A stretch of 64,000 bases of DNA, taken from contig JAEVLN010000004.1 of NCBI GenBank assembly GCA_018350325.1, positions 3,534,001 to 3,598,000 on the forward strand, given 5' to 3'. Source of the stretch: Globodera rostochiensis. Its lineage: Eukaryota; Nematoda; Chromadorea; Rhabditida; Heteroderidae. The translations under genes and the position numbers were made by a program. The notes below the pieces were generated by a model that did no database searches, was not told where the DNA came from, and saw nothing but the letters and a program-made list of their open reading frames with translations. Shown here in pieces: positions 25,398-35,815 of this stretch. Every line of letters begins with the position of its first letter. Position 1 is the first letter of the stretch.

Positions 25398-25929
25398 AAA
25401 TGTGGTGATAACACCAGTTCACATTCACACTCTTGGGCAATTCATTATTTCGAATGATCTTTTAAAGTCCACCATCCCTTCGTCTTATGTCTTACATCAT
25501 TTTTATAAGTTTTAATTGTCTTGGAGAGGTGCGCCGCTTTTTGTTATTGGAAAATGCTCTCAGCACACCTTCGTTATTATATATTGTTTGAGAAAACTGA
25601 TGCATTCAATTTTTTAAAATTTAATTAAAAAATACATTCGTTGGAATTTGCTTAAGTCGTTTTAACCTGAAATATTGTGAATATTATTGCAGTATACCTA
25701 TTTTATAATGTCTTTATTCTTTCATCATGTCCATTAGTTAATTAATTGAAAGTGTGCCTGAGTGCTCGTGTGACCATTGGAATTTGTGTATATTATTTAA
25801 AAGTGGAAATGACCAAATTTTCTCTTCTTTCTCAGAAGAATGGCGGGGATAACCTCTCTCCCCTTTCTGGTTACGGGTCTGTTTGAAAATCATTGTTTTT
25901 AGAATTTACCATAAAATTTTACTGTAAAA
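25398..25929. other. Intergenic, AT-rich; pbs-3 upstream region
   Basis: No gene seen. It probably holds the promoter of the + strand cluster pbs-3, small membrane ORF and smg-9. Confidence 0.45.
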
Positions 25930-26961
25930 ATGCCGCACATCATGGACATGCATGGAGGCACAGTCATCGCCATGAAAACCAAAGATTGTGTGGTAATCGC
26001 AAGCGATCTGCGCTTGGGTCAGAATACCATGACAAACATTGCGACCAATGTGACAAAGGTGAGAGCACAAGACCACTAGGATTATTACGTTTAACCTCTT
26101 CTAATCTAGAAGAAGTAAAAGTCCCCAACCGATACCGTTTTTGGACATAGTTTTTGGTTAATTTGTTTTTATTTTCTTTCGTCATACAAATTTCTTTAGG
26201 TCCATCCCATTTCGGACAAAGTTTACGTTGGATTGACCGGTTTCAACGCAGACGCTTCCACCGTTCTGAACAAATTGCGGGCCCACGATGCCATCTATGA
26301 GATGCGCGAGCAGCGCCCAATGTCGCCTAAGGTTGATAAAAAATTCAAAAAGAAAATTTATCAAAATAGCCTCAAAAAATCGTTCATAGCGATGAAATTG
26401 TCTAACGGTCAATGATAGCTCAATTGTTCAGGTGTTGATGTCTTATCTTGCCTGGGTGTTGTATAAGCGGAGGTTCGGTTCGTACCTGATTCAGACGATG
26501 GTGGCTGGCTTGAACCAGCAAAACGAGGCGTACGTTGCGTCGACTGACGTCGTCGGCTCTATAACAGAGCCCGAAGACTACGCGGTCGGCGGCTCTGGCG
26601 GCGATTTGGCGATGTCTCTTTGCGAAGGTATTTCTTTGCAATTTGAAGATTGGCCATTTTGAACCGGATGAAAGCGAAAAAAAAACATTAAAAATCTCAT
26701 ATATTTCAATTTTTAAAAATTTCATATATTTCAATTTTTCTAAAAGGTTACCCTCTCTAATTTTTGGGTTTGAGAGCGATTAAAACTTGCATTTGAGCTC
26801 TTTGGCGACCCGACATGACTTCGGATGAGCTGACGGTGGCGGTCAGTCAAGCCATGCTTGCGGTAGTTGAGCGTGACGCCTCAACGGGATGGGGCATTGT
26901 CGTGCATACGATCACTGCGGATGGAGTGACCTCAAAAACGATCAAATCGCGCATGGACTGA
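25930..26961 (+). CDS. pbs-3: 20S proteasome subunit beta type-3
   Basis: A non-catalytic beta subunit of the 20S proteasome core. Four exons join in phase: 25930-26058, 26200-26331, 26432-26627 and 26798-26961, giving 206 residues (human PSMB3 has 205). The N-terminus (HGGTVIAMKTKDCVVIASD) matches the family and lacks a processed catalytic Thr, as expected for beta-3. Other matches are MSYLAWVLYKRRFGSYL, the SQAMLAVVERDASTGWG segment and the TIKSRMD end. It is the first of three closely spaced + strand genes; 146 bases follow before the next ORF. Confidence 0.95.
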
Positions 26962-27107
26962 ACCTGAACTGATTGTCTGTTGTCGTCGTCATTGCTGTTG
27001 CGCATTTATTAGAAATGATGATTTTGCAGACTTTCCGCGCAACTTTTTAAGCCGTTTGTTGTATGACATAAATACAAACTGAAAAATCATTTTTAGCTGC
27101 ATTCAAA

Positions 27108-27257
27108 ATGATGTTATTCATCATTCCTATTTTACTTTTTGGCATATCTATGACCGAACAATGGTTATGGGAATCTGAAAACATGGCATTGATTTTCGGA
27201 TCGTTCTATTTGACTTTGGTGATGTCTGTCATCTTTTTACGGCCTAGCGCAGTCTAA
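27108..27257 (+). CDS. 49-residue membrane microprotein directly upstream of smg-9
   Basis: A short open frame from ATG 27108 (a second ATG follows at once) to TAA 27257. It encodes two hydrophobic segments, about residues 1-14 (MMLFIIPILLFGIS) and 25-44 (ending TLVMSVIFL), with a short polar loop (EQWLWESEN), so it is predicted to insert in a membrane. An acceptor (ATTTTTAG) lies 12 bases before the ATG, fitting a trans-splice site or a cis-spliced 5' exon. The stop overlaps the smg-9 ATG by one base (TAATG). I do not recognise the family. It could also be a regulatory upstream ORF, or a spurious one. Confidence 0.5.
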   Translation: MMLFIIPILLFGISMTEQWLWESENMALIFGSFYLTLVMSVIFLRPSAV

Positions 27258-29731
27258 TGTATAAGATAGTGCAGCGCAAGGAACGAAGTGTTGATGGCAA
27301 AACGGAAGCCAGGGACGGCATTACTCCTCCGGCGACTTCTCCAATGGCTGCGGGCGATGCGGCAGTGGCCACAGGCCCAATTCGGATAGCAACGGCGCCC
27401 CATCGGAAAGTGTTGTCAGCGAATACTGCTAAGAAAGTGCCAACGATGAACGCGGGCGGCGCAGTTTTGTCGCCCGCCGCTGCCAGTGCCTTTCGTCCAG
27501 AAATTGCGAGGAGCGGCGGAACGCCGTCCGGATTTTTACATTCGACAAAGGACGCCGGGGGGATCACGGGTCTGAACGCAAGGGAAACGACCACCACAAA
27601 ATCTGTTGCAATTTATATTTTGCAGAAAAACTCCAGATGGACGCATCCATCCGGCTGATTGATGACGAGCTTCAACTAATTGACGCCCTGAAGGTGAGCA
27701 ACGAAATTATGATCTGATTAACGCGGTAATTTGGCCAATTGCAGGATTTTCTCATAGAGACGAATACCAAATATTCGGTCATAGGCGCACTGGGGGCTCA
27801 AGGTGTGCGGATTGGTAAATGTTAGAATATACTATATTTTAGGCACTGGCAAATCGACTATTCTCAGTTTGGTTTTGGTACTTTAATACTCGCCTACCTT
27901 TGGCTGTTGAGGCATGCTTGCGGGCAACAACCCGGCGGACATGTACCGGTGAGCCATTTTAACTTCAAAATAAAACTAACAATCCAAAATTTATTTCGTT
28001 TTAGTCAGTACTTTTTTCGTCCAGCCGCCCGGGAAGCGGTGGAGGCGTGTCGCTATCAAACCGCTAAAATCTCAGTGTACGTTGTGCCCAAACTGCGCAC
28101 ATTCTTTTTGGACTGTCAAGTGCGATTTGTAAAATGAAATAAATAATCGAATCTTTTATTAGCCCCTCAATTGTGCGCCGCTTCTCGAAGATTTCTGCCG
28201 TGCCCATCGTACCAAGGGGGCGGAGGCGCTGGAAGCTATGGAGCTGGAAGTAAATTTTAGTTTCTAAACAATTCTTAAAATATAATTCAAAAAATTTTAG
28301 ACTCTCCAATTGCTTTTGATGTTGTCCTCCATGTGCCATACCGTCATTCTTTGCATTGATTGGTTCATCGATTTGGCCGTTGTGCGCCGACTGATGCGAA
28401 CCGAACTGTTTTTACCTATTCTTTTCCCTCAGAGCGATGCGCGACGCGTGAATTTAGGTTAGAGTTGGTGGGCTTTGATTCAATGCAAGCTTTAGCATGC
28501 ATTTTTGGATTTACTTTTTGAAATTGTCCGACCTTTATGACCCTAAAGTGAATTCTCTTTTTTAAATATATCTTTTCAGTTGTTCTCCATCAGCGAGCCA
28601 AAGTTCACGATCATGAACCTCTGATGGTGCGCGAACGGATGCGCACACTTGGCACCATTTTTGAAGCCAGCACCTTCGACGTTAATGGTGGGCTGACGAT
28701 GGCCAAGCTGGGCTTTGCCAATTATGACCAAATTTGTGCCGATTCGGACGTGAACTACATTCTGTTGGGTGAGCTGAAGCCTCGAACTCGGATGGACGAA
28801 TATGGTGTGAATTTGGAAGTTTGAGTGCGAGTCCGAATTGCTTAAGCATTAAAACACATTTTAACGGGACGAGATCGATGTTTTTCCCATACTTATGTCT
28901 ACGTTCAACCCCCCCCCCGCCCCCCGAGAATGGGGGTATGAATTCCAAAAATCATCCCACTAATTTTCACAGAGCAACACATGAGGAATCAGGACGATTA
29001 TGGGACAGTGTTGACAAAACTGCGCCAGAAAATTTACCAATTGCCCAACCATCGCTCAACTTACTGTGGCAAAACGGAGGCCCAGTGGTCAATATTTAGG
29101 GTTTTTTTGCGAAATACAATGTGGACTATTTATTGGCAGGTTCGCTGAGCTGACGGATACATGGAAGAGAATTCGAGAGGAACTGCCCATGCTGACGGAG
29201 GACGGGTGCACATTAAAGCGCCAACGTGGTGGTAATGGTCACACACCTATTTGCAATAAAACCGGCATTTCAGCGACAACGACGGCACTGGCGTCTAACT
29301 GTACATCTGCCGCCGTCGTTGTGGCGACTGATCGGACAGCGGCGGCGTGTGAACTTTCGCGCGGGAGGCCTAGGGGCAGAAGTCGAAGAGGCGGCGATTG
29401 GGATGGAAATGCCAGCGGCTCTCGAGGTGAAGATGCGATGGCATCGGCAGGGAGTGAAGAAGTGGGGGTGGAGTCAGACGAGCAGCGAGAAACAGGAGGA
29501 CAACCTCCGCAAAAGAGGGTTTGGCGAACACGGAACCGGACAGGCCTGGGCTGTAAGGTCTCATCAATGGATGTGGCGAGGCAGCGGGGAATTGAACGTA
29601 AATCGAAGTACGACGGGTCGCTCACAAAGCATAGACCGCTCAAGGAACGATTGAGGATGGGGCAGCCGCTGCTCGAAAAGTCGAGCTGCACACCTGACCA
29701 TGAAGACGGCGGTGAACGTGAACAAGACTGA
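27257..29731 (+). CDS. smg-9: SMG-9, nonsense-mediated decay factor
   Basis: SMG9 forms a G-domain heterodimer with SMG8 that controls the SMG1 kinase in nonsense-mediated mRNA decay. Eleven exons join in phase to give 596 residues: 27257-27569, 27626-27693, 27745-27802, 27843-27866, 27912-27948, 28005-28119, 28163-28249, 28301-28457, 28580-28804, 28973-29087, 29140-29731. After a low-complexity N-terminus come SIRLIDDELQLIDALK, the P-loop GALGAQGTGKSTIL (near 141-152), the CHTVILCIDWFIDL strand and the conserved C-terminal WF of the family (across exons 10-11). Past the point where human SMG9 ends, the last exon stays open for about 180 more Arg/Gly/Glu-rich residues, an extra tail. The start ATG overlaps the preceding ORF; AG dinucleotides at about 27245 and 27252 could serve trans-splicing. 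Confidence 0.9.
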
Positions 29732-30176
29732 CGCGTCTTTGGAAGAAAATGTTTTCTTTTCTGTTGACCGGTTTTATGATGAAAAGGGAAAAAATTCGAA
29801 ATTCAAAATGTATGACACAATAAATTTGTTCGTCTCCTCGATATTATAGCAAACGGATATAGTCAATGTACACATCTGATTTATAGTAAAAGCGAAGCGT
29901 ACTGTCAAAAATCCTTTTTTGTGCCGACCTCAGGATCGATGATAACAGTGTGACAAAGCCGTACCCAGATAAAGGGGCTTAGGGAGATTGATTGGGATGA
30001 TAAAAGAATGATATTTTTTAGTGTCTGATTATTTTTGCCTTTCACCCTCCGGGTACGGCCATGGAGTGCGGTGTGGTGGGCTGCGTCAACGGTGTGAGAC
30101 AGAAAAAACGCATTAAATTATCGACAAGTTTACTGAATTTGTTGGTGACGTCAATCCCCCGCAGACTGTTCGTGCC
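29732..30176. other. Convergent 3' intergenic region
   Basis: Between the smg-9 stop (+) and the vps-32 stop (-). No gene seen; 3' UTRs expected. Confidence 0.5.
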
Positions 30177-31422
30177 TCATGCGTTTGCCCACGCCTCCAA
30201 CTCGGCCAAATCTTCGTCCTCCTGCTGCTTTTTAGCCGCCGTCTTCTTCGGCAGCTCTGTCGGCGCGTTTGGCAACTTGTCCGCAACGCTGGGTATACTG
30301 TGCGCCGGCACAATGCCGGCATCAAGCAGCTTCCCACTCAAAGCCTCCTGAAGAAGAAAAAAAATTTCCTCGGCGTCATAAATCGGCCCCACTAGACCCA
30401 TCAAAACTTAGAAAATCAAAGAGCCAAATAAAATTGCTAGCTGCTTATAACAAAGTATTTCAGGCGTCGCCTGATTTTCTTGTCGGTTAGCCCCCACCCC
30501 CCGATGTTTCAGCATAAATGCCTATGCCCATCAAAAAGCCCTAGGCACGTACGTCCCTGGTTAGAGCCAGGGCCGAGCGAGCCCTTAGGTCTTAATCCAA
30601 TCTCGTTCCGACCAACAGCTATTTGTGTTGCTCACCTCCTCCATCTCATCGAGCTCCTTCATCAGTTCTTCGTCGTCAATGTCATTTTGGAGTCCAACCG
30701 GGTTACTGATGGCGGTCGCGATTTCGTTGGCCACTTCCTGCTGCTCCGCAATTTCCTCCATTAAATCGTGCACCTAGAAGAATATTTTTAGGTAAATCCG
30801 TCCCCAAATTAGTACAATTGATGGCATCGTTATTATTATAGCGGAGAATTTTTTAGATTTTTTTGCATCAAAAACTTGCCCATGGTCAGATTCAATTTTA
30901 AATTTAAACCAAAAAATCCTTTTATTTCAAATTAACTCCGCATTTTGTTTCAACAAAAACTATGCGATTCCATTTTGTTACTTTGTCCGCGTCCATTTCG
31001 TTGTGCGCTTTCTTCAGCGCTTTTGTCGAGTCGGCGACCACGCTCAATACGTCCGAGTTCATGGACGCGTTCTCTAGCGCGCTCTTCTGATGGTGGATGG
31101 TGTTCAACACACCGGCGATGTGCTCTAATTGCTTCTCATAACCTTTCTTCCGCTTTAAAGCCTGCAGTGCCAACCGTTTGTTCTTCGCTGCATGCGTTCG
31201 CGCCGTGGCAACCTCCTGCAAATTTCTGTGCTTTTGAAAAAACAATCCGTTGTCTGTCCCGAATCTAAAGTATTTTGCACTTACAGTTTCAATTTTTTTC
31301 TCCAGAAAGTCCTGTTTCTTCTGGAACATGTCCTCACGCTCCTGCAGCTTCTGCAATGCCTCCTGTGTTGTTGGTACTACCTCCTGCTTTTTGCCACCAA
31401 AAATTTTGCCGAATAAACTCAT
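30177..31422 (-). CDS. vps-32: ESCRT-III subunit CHMP4 / VPS-32 (Snf7)
   Basis: The main filament-forming ESCRT-III subunit, acting in multivesicular body formation, abscission and membrane repair. Four exons join in phase: 31285-31422, 30982-31215, 30636-30773 and 30177-30347, giving 226 residues (human CHMP4B has 224). Visible are the basic N-terminus (MSLFGKIFGGKKQE), the core helices (KNKRLALQALKRKKGYEKQL), the acidic region (NDIDDEELMKELDEMEE) and a C-terminal MIM1-type helix (EDLAELEAWANA) that in this family binds Vps4 MIT domains and Bro1/ALIX. The start is the ATG of MSLFG; a frame four codons longer exists but would precede the conserved N-terminus. Confidence 0.96.
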
Positions 31423-32135
31423 TTTTTGTCTCAAAAAGCAAAGAAAATATTCAAAATCTCTGAAATGTGAGATAAAAAATGTTGGTGATTCAGAAAACGT
31501 AAAATCTTGTGGTTTAGTTTTCTTTTTCTTTCTTTCTTATTTCGTCATTATCATTACTTTCCATTTGTCAGTCTAGCATTACGCTGAATCGGGAAAATAC
31601 AATCGCAAAAAAAAAATACTCACCTTACATAATTTTATTTAGTTACTTACCTATGTAATTTTGGGCAGGATGACATTTCAACGCGACACTTCATCCACTA
31701 ACCCAAAATACGACACTTCATCCACACGACATTTCCTCCACGCGACACTTCATCCTCTAACCCAAATACGACACTTCATCCACTAACCCAAAAAACGACA
31801 CTTCATCCACATGACATTTCCTCCACGCGACACTTCATCCACTAACCCAAAATACGACACTTCATCCACACGACATTTCCTCCACGCGACACTTCATCCA
31901 CTAACCCAAAATACGACACTTCATCCACACGACATTTCCTCCACGCTACACTTCATCCTCTAATACGACACTTCATCCTCTAACCCAAATACGACACTTC
32001 ATCCTCTAACCCAAATACGACACTTCATCCTCTAACCCAAATACGACACTTTATCCACTAACCCAAAATACGACATTTCCTCCATGCTTTCCGGACCCCT
32101 CCAAAAGCTTTTATTTTTGACTCGCATTTGACGAG
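31423..32135. promoter_or_regulatory. Divergent intergenic region with tandem repeat
   Basis: It separates vps-32 (-) from the small membrane-protein gene (+), so both promoters should lie here. Most of it (31672-32087) is a minisatellite. A T-rich tract lies near 31515-31540. Confidence 0.4.
31672..32087. repeat. Minisatellite of CGACACTTCATCC modules
   Basis: About 415 bases made of two alternating modules: CGACACTTCATCCACTAACC and CGACATTTCCTCCACG. The modules group into a higher-order unit of roughly 59 bases repeated about four times; the right part uses only the shorter CTCTAACCCAAATA-linked module. Copies differ by single bases. Confidence 0.9.
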
Positions 32136-32366
32136 ATGTACAAAATGATGAACGTAAACAAGAAAAACCTGGAAAAAATTTATTCGGACAAAAAATACAA
32201 GCAATTTGAACACGATCAAGTATTTTTTGTTTTCATAAAAATGCGAGTACTTTTTCAAACTGAACTCTAGCAGGCCTATACGTTAATAATGCTTTTACTG
32301 GTGATGGTGGCATTTGCCTATTTTCTGTGCCTTTATTTTTCCGAGATTGACGAAAAAAGTTTTTAG
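32136..32366 (+). CDS. 58-residue single-TM microprotein
   Basis: Two exons, 32136-32219 and 32274-32366, join in phase 0. A basic N-terminal half (KKNLEKIYSDKKYKQFEHD) precedes one hydrophobic helix (about residues 30-49, LIMLLLVMVAFAYFLCLYF) and a short acidic tail (SEIDEKSF). The layout fits a small tail-anchored or single-pass membrane protein with a cytosolic N-terminus. The acceptor is a NAGNAG pair (TAGCAG), so one extra Gln is possible. I do not recognise the family. It lies 45 bases upstream of the TRAPPC13 start on the same strand, so the two may be co-transcribed. Confidence 0.6.
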
Positions 32367-32411
32367 CAGGGAATTCTTCTTTTATTCAAGATTAAAAGTC
32401 CCATCTTAGTG

Positions 32412-34503
32412 ATGACAACTTCAACACCAACAACAGGTTGTGCGCGAACAAAATTTAGCCCTTAGAGGTCAGTTTTTGCTACTCAAAGCGCAACTTAAAA
32501 AAAATTATGGGGTTTTTCAAATTGGACATATTTTATGAGTAAATTATCAGAGTTTCTTTTAGTGATGCGACTGTCCAATCCCATGCTCAACGACTCAATT
32601 TGCTTGGGTCGCGACCCGGCCGATTCCTTTTCCGTGGCCATCTGTGATTCTGTTGCCAAATTGAGTGGCCAATGCTCAGTCGATGTGCCTCTCGAACCGT
32701 ACCTCATCGCACCTCATGCGATGAGTTAAGTTTTTACTTTTAATTCGCTAAATATTTTTCGTGTTTTAGTGAAGTTTATTTGGGTGAAACATTTACTCTT
32801 TACATTTCGATTATCAACATTAGCGCGTACACTTGCAAAGAAATTGTCATTAAGGTCAGCGCGGGTTCAAAGTCTACCAATGAATAAAACTTTGCATAAA
32901 CCTTACAAATTAGCTTCCGTAGACGGGAAATTTAGTTATTGGTCCAAAATGTCGGGAATCTGAAATTTTCCCCCTTTTTTTTTTGCTGCTGAGAGGGTTA
33001 AATTTGTGTTTATATTCACTTGGATAAAGTCCCATACTTTAGATGGACATTCAGACACAAAATCAGCGCGTAGCTCTCGGAGAATTGGCCTTTACCGGAA
33101 TTGCGATTGAACCAAATCAACAAATTGGCCAAATATTCAAGCACGATATTCAGGAATTGGGCCAACATATGTGAAAAATTGTTAAAATTTAATGTATTTA
33201 AATTTTTTAAAGATTGGTTTGTGCGGTCACTTATCGGAGTGGTGGTGCAGAAAATCAGACGGAGGATGCGATGAATTTGCGCAAATTCTTTAAATTTTCA
33301 GTCGCCAGGTCATTGGACTTTGTTTCACAGAAATTCTGTGAAGGAGTGCAGGTGACAAAGGCTTCCGGTGATCAGTGCCTGCCACGGACGTTTTTTTAGA
33401 ATTCCTCAACTCTTTTTGAAGTGCAATTACGAAATTTATGTTCCGTGCCCGTTGTCATTGAGCACATTTCTCTATCAAATGGCGCCATTAAACCGTTAGG
33501 CCGGTAAGGCAATTTGTGACGAATTTGGGAATTTGTGTCGACGTCGAACTTAAAATTTTGGCGAATTCATCGTTTGACTCTGAAAGACGCAAAAATTGTA
33601 GACGTCTATAAAAGTAGCGGCTTAAAAACGTTGAATCTTTCAGTTTATTTAGCACTTGGGATTCGAATATTTGTTATTAATTCCGAAATTTCTCAAATCG
33701 TGTTTTGTTTAGGATGGTGGGTGATGACCATTCGTCGGATGTTTTGTCGCCCAAATCATTGCGACGTTTTTTGTTTATGTTGGAAAATCTTCGAACAAAT
33801 CAAAAAGTGCCGGCCCAATAGAAATTCGATGGCGCACGACAATGGGCGAGCGGGGCAAAATTCGCTGGGAAACAACGGCACAACAATTGGTGGCACATTT
33901 CTAATTCGTTTTTATTTTGTTTTTTATTTGGCGTTTTCCTTTGGAAGGTTCCCAATTTTGGCGATTTGCAGCTGTCAATGGTACAAAGTCCGAAGGAAGT
34001 GCGGCTAAACGAGGCATTCATCGCACAGTTTCAGCTGCAAAACACCAGGTGAATGCGTGTCGGCAAGTAAAGTCACTGTTGGGAAATGATTTAATAGCAT
34101 TTGTTAATTTCCGTAACGTAAATTCGCCTCTCAGTGACCGTTCGTTGGATTTGCTGTTGACTTTGATCAGTGAGAGTCAGCAGCCGGCGCCCCCTCCCCC
34201 TCCCCTTTCTGCTGAGGGCGGCGGTGGTGGTCAGCAGCAACAGCACGCGTCGTTTTCACTTCAATTTGGCTCATTCATTCATTGTTCATTGAGTGGCCAA
34301 CGTCTTCCGATGGTTTTGCCAAGTCATTGCCTGAAATTTGATTTGGATCTGCTGCCCATTGTTCCCGGATTACAGGTGTTTTTAAACGTTCTGTTGTCAT
34401 GTTCGTCGGCTTTTAGACAGTTTCTGGCATTCGGTTGACCGACACAGTGAGCAAAAGAACGTATGAGTTTGACGATGTTGCTAGACTCTTTGTTTTTCAG
34501 TGA
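32412..34503 (+). CDS. TRAPP complex subunit 13 (TRAPPC13), with a one-base frame break
   Basis: A subunit of a metazoan TRAPP vesicle-tethering/GEF complex. Exons: 32412-32436 (tentative), 32563-32724, 32775-32854, 33043-33170, 33213-33351, 33400-33503, 33713-33889, 33948-34048, 34135-34375, 34417-34503. Matches include VMRLSNPMLND, IYLGETFTLYIS, LVCAVTYRS..LRKFFKFSV, TTMGERGKI, and the C-terminal VSGIRLTDTVSKRTYEFDD. The N-terminus is uncertain: the ATG at 32412 gives an intact start, but 32437-32467 read in another frame gives EQNLALR, which resembles the family just before VMRL and has no ATG. In exon 33713-33889 the frame shifts by one base beside an A run (33802-33806); adding one A restores it. 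Confidence 0.88.
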
Positions 34504-35815
34504 TGTGATCGAATTTCCTGTCATTTTTATTTATTCTCTTCTTTTTATTTGTATATATTCTAATGTTATTAAAGGATTTGCTTCCGGTATTTAGAGTCCT
34601 TAAAGTTGGCTGTTTCTTTAAAAATGACTATAACAAAATTTGTTTGAATTTCTTGCATTTGGGTTGCGGTCTCGCGAGTTCAGTCTCGAGCCAGTCGGTC
34701 GTCTGACTTAAAACTTTGTTATTTTCCATCCAACAATTCGCGTGTTTTGTGAAACCCTTCCCAAAACTCTCCCTCCATTTGTCTTTGTTTTTGTCCCAAT
34801 TCTCCCGTAACTTTTTCTTCATTTCATTTCTCCGGTTTCATGCCCTTCGATCGGAGGCGACCGCCACTATAAATTGTGAAGGAAATTGGGCGGGGGGGGG
34901 GGGGGGGAGGGGCCAAGCCCGAATTGGGTTCGTTCTGTCAATTCAGGTTGGGCCTCCGTTTGACTCGCCCGCCGCAAGGGTTCATTCAGTTTCGAGAAAG
35001 TAATGAGGCGGGGGCAAATAGAGTGACAGTGAATGATATCGGACGGGGGGGGGTAATTGTTGACTGGGCTCAATAATGTCTCGAAATGTAATGTCAAAAG
35101 GACGGACGGACAAACGATTTGATTGTCTCATCAACGTCAGTCAATTCCATTAATCTCATCAGTTAAAGAAAGTCGCCTGCCTTCCAATCAATTGCATGCT
35201 TTCATAAAACGTTTATTGGCATAATCCCCCCCCCCATTCATTCTCCGGAATGGCATTGTCCCCCCCCCAATGCACCAGAGCCGGTCCGCTTCCGGCCCGG
35301 TTACAACGCGCCGGCGCCCCCGCACAATTCATTAACACCCGCCACACACCGCTTTGGGGGAAGCTGTGAGCATACCTTTTAATTAAATCCGTTCATCCAT
35401 CCCGGTTATTGTCATAACCCCGAGCATTTTAAATCTTTTAATTTATTTAAACACTTATACATATCAGAACTAGAGTCTAGAAAAGCGGTCGGGGGGGGGG
35501 GATAATTATTCCGGGTTTTTAAATCCCGGTAGACGGATTCGGGATCGCGGTTTTAGCCGATCCCGGTAGACAGACAGGATCGGGATAAAGCATTTTCGTA
35601 GCCAAATGTTCAAAATGGCCAGCCCTGCATTGAGACTACAAAACTTAATCGGATCCCGGATTTTTAATCCCGGCCAATACCGGTCTCGATTTTCTCCCAA
35701 TCCTGATTTCGATTTAGTCTAATCCAAACCCATAAGTCTGTGGCATGCGTATTTTTGCACTGATTTACCTTTGAACTTTGAACGGGAAAATCCAAAAAGA
35801 GTGCCTTGCCCGCTT
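34504..35815. other. Intergenic with poly-G tracts and inverted CCCGG words
   Basis: Mostly non-coding. It contains G or C runs (near 34892, 35045, 35230, 35265, 35495) and a region (35508-35715) where words such as ATCCCGGT, ACCGGTCTCG and TCCCGGATTTTTAATCCCGG recur in both orientations, resembling a degenerate palindromic element. A small - strand ORF inside it is listed separately. Confidence 0.5.
34628..34822 (-). CDS. Small Lys/Trp-rich ORF, 64 residues
   Basis: An ATG-initiated frame with a hydrophilic, helix-prone composition (MKKKLRENWDKNKDKWRESF at the start, three Trp in the first half). It has no signal peptide and no recognisable domain. No splice partner was found. It may be a genuine small gene, a terminal exon or chance. 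Confidence 0.28.
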   Translation of the reverse strand: MKKKLRENWDKNKDKWRESFGKGFTKHANCWMENNKVLSQTTDWLETELARPQPKCKKFKQILL

